The notes beneath the pieces were generated by a model. It was not told the origin of the DNA. It did no database searches and saw only the letters and a list, made by a program, of their open reading frames with translations. A stretch of DNA of 11,122 nucleotides from Clostridiales bacterium UBA1758 (lineage in GTDB: Bacteria; Bacillota; Clostridia; Oscillospirales; UBA1758): contig DCHG01000007.1 of the NCBI GenBank assembly GCA_002315595.1, forward strand, positions 1-11,122, written 5' to 3'. Positions 6,503-11,122 of this stretch are shown piece after piece (the stretch's first letter is position 1; each line of letters opens with the position of its first letter). The position numbers were made by a program, and so were the translations under genes.

Positions 6503-8305
6503 ATGACAAACCGTGAAGTGATCTCCCTTGCGGAGGAAATGTTGCGCGTTCAATTCCCCAAAAATCTTGAAATTATCGACGGTCCCTGCGTCAAAGTCGA
6601 TTTTTTCGATGAAAAAACGATCGTCGGGGGAAAATCCACACCCGAAAAACTTCGTGCGCTGATGCTTCTTGCAAAGGCGATCGACGAGGGCAAAAGGGAA
6701 TACAAAACCGAACAGACTGCCGCGTTTGATAGTTTCGGAATGCACCTCGATGTCAACCATTACCCGATGCAGGTCGAGGCAGTCAAGCGGTTTATGCGCT
6801 ATATGGCGATCCTAGGAACAAACACGATCATCCTCTATATGGAGGACGGGTTCAAACTTGAAGGTTATCCGTATTTCGGCTATCAGAACGGTGCATATAC
6901 GCCCGAAGAATTGCGCGAGATCGACGAATACGGCGCGTATCTCGGCATGACGGTCATTCCCCATGTCGAACTTCTCGGCCATATGGCGGGCTATCTTTGC
7001 TGGCCTGCGGCGGCGCCCGTGCGCGATACCGCGGATGTGCTGCTTTGCGGAGCAGAGGAGACCTACGACCTTATTGAAGCGATCGTGAAACTCATGCGTT
7101 CCTGCTTCCGTTCAAAAAAACTCCACATCGGGTGCGATGAAGCAGGCAGCGTCGGCGAGGGTGCGTATAAATCGAAATTCGGCGAACGCGATCCGTTTGA
7201 GATCATCAACGAACATCTCGATAAGGTTGTGGAGATCTGCAAAAAATACGATTTTGACGCAATGATGTATCATGATATGTACACCAGACTCGGCAGCCGT
7301 ACGGGTAACCTCTACGATCCGGATTCCGTGATCCCCGCCGAAGTCGTCGCGGGAATGCCCGATGCCGAGATCGTTTATTGGGACTACGGTCACACGAAGG
7401 AAAGCGAATATGCCGCGATCATCAAAAAGTTCCGCGATTTCGGGAAAGAGGTCGCTTTCTACGGTGCAAACTGGAGCTGGAACGACATTTTGCCGCGATA
7501 CGATTATACGATCATGGCGACGCCGCCTGCGATGAAGGCTTGTCTGCACGGCGGTGTCAAACATGTTTATATCTCACAGTGGGGTGGCGAATCCGATCCG
7601 TTTTACACGCTGTTCGGGCTGACGATGATGAGCGAATTCTGCTATACGGGCGATACAAGCACCCTTGCGGAGCAGGAGGAAATTTCGGAATTCGTCTTCG
7701 GCGTGACAAAGGAATTTTTTGAAAAGGTCGGCGAACTATCCATGCCGATGACGAGCGATCCGTGGTACGGCATCGACGATACCTTTATGGGCAGAAAACT
7801 TTTCTTTACCGATGTCTTGGTCAATCGCACGGGAAGCACCGATTTTTATCGGGATGCCGCACCGCGTTATGCCACGGCGCGTGAAGCAATGGAACGTTGT
7901 TTTACCGACGAGCGTTGGTTTGATCTGCGTGACTTTGCCGTCACGACCTACGATATGCTCGAACGCAAGGCAAGGATTATTTCGACCATTCAATCCACCT
8001 ATTTTGCCCGCGATATGGCGGGATTAAACCATATTGCCGATGAACTGGACGCGCTTGCCGAAGTTACCGACCATATGCGCCGTATTCGTGCGAAGACGTG
8101 GTACCGCGACATGAAGCCGACGCTTTGGACGACCATCGACGGACACTACGGACATATCATCACACGTGAACATTCCGCCGCCGAGCGTCTGCGCGCCTTT
8201 ACATCGGGCGAGGTTAATCGGTTGGAGGAACTTGACGAGATTCTGAACACCGACGGAAAGAGCCTTCGCAACTCATTTAACAATATTGCGCAGACGAAGG
8301 CGTGA
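6503..8305 (+). CDS. Beta-N-acetylhexosaminidase, glycoside hydrolase family 20 (GH20C-like), cytoplasmic
   Basis: This 600-residue protein should remove terminal beta-linked N-acetylglucosamine or N-acetylgalactosamine from short glycosides. The GH20 (alpha/beta)8 barrel is recognised by FGMHLDVNHYP (78-88), YMEDGFKLEGYPYFG (112-126), TPEELREIDEYGAYLGMTV leading to IPHVELLGH (152-160), and the catalytic Asp-Glu pair D212-E213 in LHIGCDEAGSVGEG. Later YWDYGH and YISQWGGESDP supply active-site aromatics. GH20 enzymes use substrate-assisted catalysis, with the Asp orienting the acetamido group and the Glu as acid/base. Length and lack of signal peptide, extra domains or cell-wall anchor match the GH20C-type intracellular group (characterised in Streptococcus pneumoniae) rather than secreted chitobiases. 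The start has GGGGGAATTTGC upstream. The stop (8303-8305) lies 29 nt before the next start. Specificity for GlcNAc versus GalNAc is not deducible. Confidence 0.88.
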   Translation: MTNREVISLAEEMLRVQFPKNLEIIDGPCVKVDFFDEKTIVGGKSTPEKLRALMLLAKAIDEGKREYKTEQTAAFDSFGMHLDVNHYPMQVEAVKRFMRYMAILGTNTIILYMEDGFKLEGYPYFGYQNGAYTPEELREIDEYGAYLGMTVIPHVELLGHMAGYLCWPAAAPVRDTADVLLCGAEETYDLIEAIVKLMRSCFRSKKLHIGCDEAGSVGEGAYKSKFGERDPFEIINEHLDKVVEICKKYDFDAMMYHDMYTRLGSRTGNLYDPDSVIPAEVVAGMPDAEIVYWDYGHTKESEYAAIIKKFRDFGKEVAFYGANWSWNDILPRYDYTIMATPPAMKACLHGGVKHVYISQWGGESDPFYTLFGLTMMSEFCYTGDTSTLAEQEEISEFVFGVTKEFFEKVGELSMPMTSDPWYGIDDTFMGRKLFFTDVLVNRTGSTDFYRDAAPRYATAREAMERCFTDERWFDLRDFAVTTYDMLERKARIISTIQSTYFARDMAGLNHIADELDALAEVTDHMRRIRAKTWYRDMKPTLWTTIDGHYGHIITREHSAAERLRAFTSGEVNRLEELDEILNTDGKSLRNSFNNIAQTKA

Positions 8306-8334
8306 TGACGGGAAGATGGGAAAGGATCATTGAT

Positions 8335-9366
8335 ATGAAGACTGTGACTTTGGGAAAGACGGGAATTACCGTCAACAAAAACGGATTTGGCGCATTGCCG
8401 ATTCAGCGTATTTCAAAGGACGCCGCCGCGGGCTTGCTTCAACGCGCATTTGAGGCGGGAATTCGGTATTTCGACACCGCACGCGCTTATTCGGACAGTG
8501 AGGAAAAGATCGGTTATGCGCTTTGCGATGTGCGAAAGGAACTATATATTGCGACCAAGACCGGCGCGGACAATGCGGAGGATTTTTGGCGGGATATCCA
8601 CACATCGCTTGAACATTTGAAGACGGATTATATCGATGTGATGCAGTTTCACAACCCCTCGTTTCTTCCCGTTCCGGGCGGAAAGGACGGTCTATACGAC
8701 GCGATCATGGATGCGAAGCGTCAGGGTATGGTGCGCCATATCGGCATTACCAACCACCGTCTGCCTGTTGCAAAAGAGGCGGTGGCGTCGGGAATGTACG
8801 AAACCATTCAGTTTCCGTTTTCCTATCTTGCGGCGGAACCTGATCTCGCGCTTGTCGGAGAATGTGCCGAAAAGGGCATCGGGTTTGTTGCGATGAAGGG
8901 ACTTTCGGGCGGTTTGATCAACAACTCCGCCGCGGCGTATGCGTATCTGGCACAGTTTGATCATGTTCTGCCGATCTGGGGTGTTCAGCGTCCGCATGAG
9001 TTGGAAGAATTTATTTCCTATATCGACAATCCGCCTACGATGACCGACGAGATCAAAACCCTGATTGAGTATGACCGCGGTCAACTTTGCGGTGATTTCT
9101 GCCGCGCCTGCGGTTATTGTATGCCATGCCCGATGGGTATTGAAATCAACACCTGCGCAAGAATGTCGCTTCTACTTCGACGCGCCCCGCATGAACAGTT
9201 TTTGGTGCCAGAAATGCAGGAAGAAATGAATAAGATCGACAATTGTTTGAATTGCGGGCACTGCCGTTCAAAATGCCCTTACGGGTTGGACACGCCGGCA
9301 CTGCTTCGCCGCAATCTTGTCGATTATCGGGAGGTTTTGGCGGGAAAATCCGTCACGGATCAATAA
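8335..9366 (+). CDS. Aldo/keto reductase with C-terminal 2x[4Fe-4S] ferredoxin domain
   Basis: This 343-residue fusion carries an N-terminal aldo-keto reductase barrel and a C-terminal ferredoxin-like module (COG1453 type). The catalytic tetrad is complete: D47 and Y52 in FDTARAYSDSEEKIG, K75 in IATKTG, and H106 in MQFHNP. The Fe-S module has two Cys clusters: C256, C259, C262 and C265 in FCRACGYCMPCP, with extra C252 and C274, and C304, C307, C310 and C314 in CLNCGHCRSKCP. That is enough for two [4Fe-4S] clusters and suggests electron exchange with ferredoxin in an anaerobe. I chose ATG 8335 because GGGAAAGGA (8318-8325) is a well-placed ribosome binding site and the family motif MKTVTLGKTG begins there. 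A GTG/ATG at 8302/8305 would overlap the GH20 stop and add 10-11 unlike residues. The substrate is unknown; GH20 context suggests a sugar-derived carbonyl, which is inference. Confidence 0.92.
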   Translation: MKTVTLGKTGITVNKNGFGALPIQRISKDAAAGLLQRAFEAGIRYFDTARAYSDSEEKIGYALCDVRKELYIATKTGADNAEDFWRDIHTSLEHLKTDYIDVMQFHNPSFLPVPGGKDGLYDAIMDAKRQGMVRHIGITNHRLPVAKEAVASGMYETIQFPFSYLAAEPDLALVGECAEKGIGFVAMKGLSGGLINNSAAAYAYLAQFDHVLPIWGVQRPHELEEFISYIDNPPTMTDEIKTLIEYDRGQLCGDFCRACGYCMPCPMGIEINTCARMSLLLRRAPHEQFLVPEMQEEMNKIDNCLNCGHCRSKCPYGLDTPALLRRNLVDYREVLAGKSVTDQ

Positions 9367-9368
9367 GT

Positions 9369-10070
9369 ATGAAAAATATCATCACTTATGAAACACTCGA
9401 TTTGTTCGCATATTCGAGCATAGAACTGTTACGGAATGCACCGAAGGGGATCTGCATTGAATTTTGGGGATACTGCGACTGCGGAATGCAATCCGAACAT
9501 ACCGTACGGGCAAAATTGCTTGCCGAGAAGGACATTGCTGTCGTCACGCCCTATCTCAATCCATGGAACTGGTGCAATGAGGCGGCGTGCAAACGCGTCG
9601 ATATGATCCTCGATGTGATCGAACAACATTTCGGACGAAAATTGCCGATCGTGTCGACCGGTGGAAGCATGGGCGGACTTTCCGCCATCGTTTACAGTCG
9701 TTATTCGCGGCACAATGTCGTCGCCTGCGTGGCAAATTGTCCGGTCTGCGACTTGCCGTATCATTTTACCGAGCGTCCCGACCTTCCGCATACGATCTTC
9801 GACGCATTCTATGATTGCATGGATTTCGAAGCGGAGATGAAGGCGCGCTCGCCTTTGCATTTGGCAAAGGAACTGCCGGAGATCGAATACCATATTTTCC
9901 ACTGTGACGCGGATCAGGCAGTCAATATCGACAAACACTCCCGTGCGTTTGTCGGGGAAATGCAGTCAAAGAACATCACCTTTGATGTCGTACCCGGTCG
10001 AGGTCATTGCCAACTGACCGATGAAAAGGTTGATAAGTACAATTCATATATTATCAATTCTATGAAATAA
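9369..10070 (+). CDS. Alpha/beta hydrolase (serine esterase/peptidase-like), tandem copy 1
   Basis: This 233-residue protein looks like a compact alpha/beta hydrolase of the prolyl-oligopeptidase/esterase type. The nucleophile elbow is STGGSMGG with S100, the likely acid is D180 or D182 in HCDADQAV, and the histidine is H213 in GRGHCQL, giving a full Ser-Asp-His triad. A Cys-rich segment (CVANCPVCDL, 120-129) is shared with its neighbour. No signal peptide is seen, so it is cytoplasmic. I chose ATG 9369, 2 nt after the aldo-keto reductase stop; an upstream frame continues to 9243 inside that gene but reads through its Fe-S region and is spurious. No strong ribosome binding site is present (GGATC about 9 nt upstream), so translational coupling is likely. 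About 67 percent of residues match the next gene by hand alignment. Substrate unknown. Confidence 0.85.
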   Translation: MKNIITYETLDLFAYSSIELLRNAPKGICIEFWGYCDCGMQSEHTVRAKLLAEKDIAVVTPYLNPWNWCNEAACKRVDMILDVIEQHFGRKLPIVSTGGSMGGLSAIVYSRYSRHNVVACVANCPVCDLPYHFTERPDLPHTIFDAFYDCMDFEAEMKARSPLHLAKELPEIEYHIFHCDADQAVNIDKHSRAFVGEMQSKNITFDVVPGRGHCQLTDEKVDKYNSYIINSMK

Positions 10071-10083
10071 AAAGGAGATCATT

Positions 10084-10788
10084 ATGAAAAACATCATCAA
10101 TTACGAGAATTTCCGTTACTTTGCGTACTCGAACGACAAACTTCTCAAAACCGATCCGAAGGGGATCTGCGTTGAGTTTTGGGGATTGAATGTATGCGGA
10201 ATGCAGGACGAGGACAATGAACGCGCAAAGAAACTCGCCGAAGCGGGAATTATTTTCATCATTCCGTACACCAATCCGTGGAGTTGGATGAATGAAAAGG
10301 CTTGCGAACGCGCCGATGTCATCATCGACATGATGGCGGAACATTACGGCATGAAGGACCCGCAGGTCGTGTCGACCGGCGGAAGCATGGGCGGTCTTTG
10401 TTCGATTGTTTTCTGCCACTATTCCAGGCATAATGTCGTCGCCTGCGTATCGAACTGCCCGGTCTGCGATCTGCCGTACCACTATACCGAGCGTCCCGAT
10501 CTGCCGCATACACTGTTTGATGCGTTTTATGAGTGCGATGATCTTGATGCCGCAATGGTTGCACATTCGCCGTTGCACCTGGCCGCGGAACTGCCGGAGA
10601 TCGAATACCACATCTTCCACTGTGACGCCGATCAGGCGGTCAACATCGACAAACATTCGCGTCGCTTTATTGAGGCGATGAAGGGAAGAAATATCACCTT
10701 CGACGTCATCCCCGGCAGAGGGCATTGCCAACTCACGGACGATATGGTCGCCAAGTACGATCAGTTCATTATTGACGCGGTGAAGTAA
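10084..10788 (+). CDS. Alpha/beta hydrolase (serine esterase/peptidase-like), tandem copy 2
   Basis: This 234-residue paralogue of the preceding gene keeps the same triad: S101 in STGGSMGG, D181 or D183 in HCDADQAV, and H214 in GRGHCQL. Hand alignment gives about 157 identical positions of 233, with one inserted residue before the nucleophile elbow. Identity rises to about 84 percent over the segment from YSRHNVV to NIDK and falls in the N-terminal third and last 15 residues. It has its own strong ribosome binding site (AAAAGGAGA) 13 nt after copy 1, so it is translated independently of coupling. It is the last gene of the array and is followed by a terminator. Function beyond hydrolase is not deducible; divergence of the N-terminal third suggests different substrate pockets, which is inference. 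Confidence 0.87.
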   Translation: MKNIINYENFRYFAYSNDKLLKTDPKGICVEFWGLNVCGMQDEDNERAKKLAEAGIIFIIPYTNPWSWMNEKACERADVIIDMMAEHYGMKDPQVVSTGGSMGGLCSIVFCHYSRHNVVACVSNCPVCDLPYHYTERPDLPHTLFDAFYECDDLDAAMVAHSPLHLAAELPEIEYHIFHCDADQAVNIDKHSRRFIEAMKGRNITFDVIPGRGHCQLTDDMVAKYDQFIIDAVK

Positions 10789-10846
10789 AAAAGAAGGCAA
10801 CGGTTCGAAAGCAACAGCCACATAAGGAAGTTTTATGCGAGGAATA

Positions 10847-10877
10847 TGGAGTAGCCCGTTGAGGGCTACTCCATTTT
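10847..10877. terminator. Rho-independent terminator at the end of the plus-strand array
   Basis: An 11-bp perfect stem, TGGAGTAGCCC (10847-10857) and GGGCTACTCCA (10863-10873), encloses a 5-nt loop (GTTGA) and is followed by TTTTCTG. It lies about 60 nt after the copy 2 hydrolase stop and 5 nt before the recombinase stop on the other strand. It may serve both convergent genes, though the minus-strand tail (ATATTCC) is poor in U. Confidence 0.75.
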
Positions 10878-10882
10878 CTGCT

Positions 10883-11122
10883 TTACGCAGAGATTTCAGT
10901 GCCTTTTGCTTTTCGGATTTCATCCATGAGGGCTATCATTTCCTGCTCCGTCGGCAAATCAACCATCCCTACACCGGTAAAGTAGATGTCCACCTGTACA
11001 TGGGAATGTCCGCTGGACTTGTCATTGTTGTGAATCTCGATGCGGCGAATCAGACGGTTTACAATTTCCCGGTTCAGCTCCGTAATATCCGTGCATTCCC
11101 GCAGCGTTTTAAGCAGCAGTCG
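10883..11122 (-). CDS. C-terminal fragment of a large serine recombinase (DUF4368-type), mobile-element integrase
   Basis: The minus strand encodes the last 79 residues of a protein that enters from the right edge and stops at TAA (10883-10885). The sequence RLLLKTLRECTDITEL, then NRLIRRIEIHNNDKSSGH, VDIYFTGVGMVDLPTE and EIRKAKG, is the C-terminal DUF4368 pattern of the large serine recombinases (TnpX/Tn4451-like) that integrate and excise transposons and conjugative elements in Clostridia. The catalytic resolvase domain and its serine lie outside the window, so activity cannot be judged. Such recombinase genes commonly sit at one end of their element, so an element border may fall in the 10789-10882 gap or nearby. 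It is convergent with the hydrolase array. Confidence 0.85.
   Translation of the reverse strand, partial: RLLLKTLRECTDITELNREIVNRLIRRIEIHNNDKSSGHSHVQVDIYFTGVGMVDLPTEQEMIALMDEIRKAKGTEISA

Noticed and set aside
8302..8334. A GTG/ATG start for the aldo-keto reductase overlapping the GH20 stop
   Set aside because: The ATG at 8335 has a better-spaced ribosome binding site and begins the conserved family N-terminus.
9243..9368. An upstream extension of hydrolase copy 1 beginning inside the aldo-keto reductase
   Set aside because: It would overlap the Fe-S cluster coding region by over 120 nt. The paralogue begins with the same MKNII residues at the downstream ATG.
10799..10815. A GGTTCGAA string resembling a tRNA T-loop, which could mark a tRNA attachment site
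   Set aside because: The flanking 5-nt arms (AACGG and GCAAC) do not pair, and no acceptor or anticodon stems can be built around it.
10060..10923. A 287-codon minus-strand open frame across hydrolase copy 2, the terminator and the recombinase end
   Set aside because: It reads through the terminator and opposite a well-supported gene, out of frame with the recombinase. It mirrors a similar antisense frame in copy 1, as expected for paralogues.

Overview
The window looks like chromosomal DNA of a low-to-mid-GC Gram-positive anaerobe, most likely an uncultured gut-type Clostridia. The reasons are a Mini-ribonuclease III gene (a Bacillota-type enzyme), strong AGGAGG-like ribosome binding sites, a TTG start, a ComEB-like dCMP deaminase, a GH20C-like cytoplasmic hexosaminidase, a ferredoxin-tailed aldo-keto reductase, and a DUF4368-type serine recombinase tail at the right edge. 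Lineage is inferred from gene content only.

Layout. (1) Bases 1-131 hold the last 42 codons of an AT-rich plus-strand gene for a hydrophobic protein. A perfect 13-bp hairpin (172-202) follows and probably terminates transcription from both sides. (2) Bases 371-2827 are a minus-strand three-gene operon, read right to left: a MacB/LolD-type ABC ATPase with no permease beside it, a dCMP deaminase, and an FAD-dependent oxidoreductase. (3) Bases 2828-3192 are a divergent, AT-rich intergenic region. It has an extended -10 promoter facing right and three identical TTTTCCACA (DnaA-box-like) sites within 87 bp. (4) Bases 3193-10788 carry eight tightly packed plus-strand genes: mrnC, an AEC-family permease, a YgjV-family membrane protein, an M20 amidohydrolase, a GH20C-like beta-N-acetylhexosaminidase, an aldo-keto reductase with a C-terminal 2x[4Fe-4S] domain, and two tandem paralogous alpha/beta (serine) hydrolases. 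The array ends at a strong terminator (10847-10877). (5) Bases 10883-11122, minus strand, are the C-terminus of a large serine recombinase entering from outside the window, so a mobile element probably begins immediately right of the hydrolase array.

How the genes may work together. The first three plus-strand genes look like housekeeping or generic membrane functions. From 5145 onward there is a compact intracellular catabolic set: a deacylase/amidase, a glycosidase, an Fe-S redox enzyme and two esterase/peptidase-like hydrolases, none with a signal peptide. The spacing (11, 29, 2 and 13 nt) argues for co-transcription. A plausible but unproven reading is a cytoplasmic pathway that dismantles an imported hexosaminide or amide conjugate. 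No dedicated sugar importer lies in the window. The substrate and the role of the duplicated hydrolases cannot be told from sequence alone.
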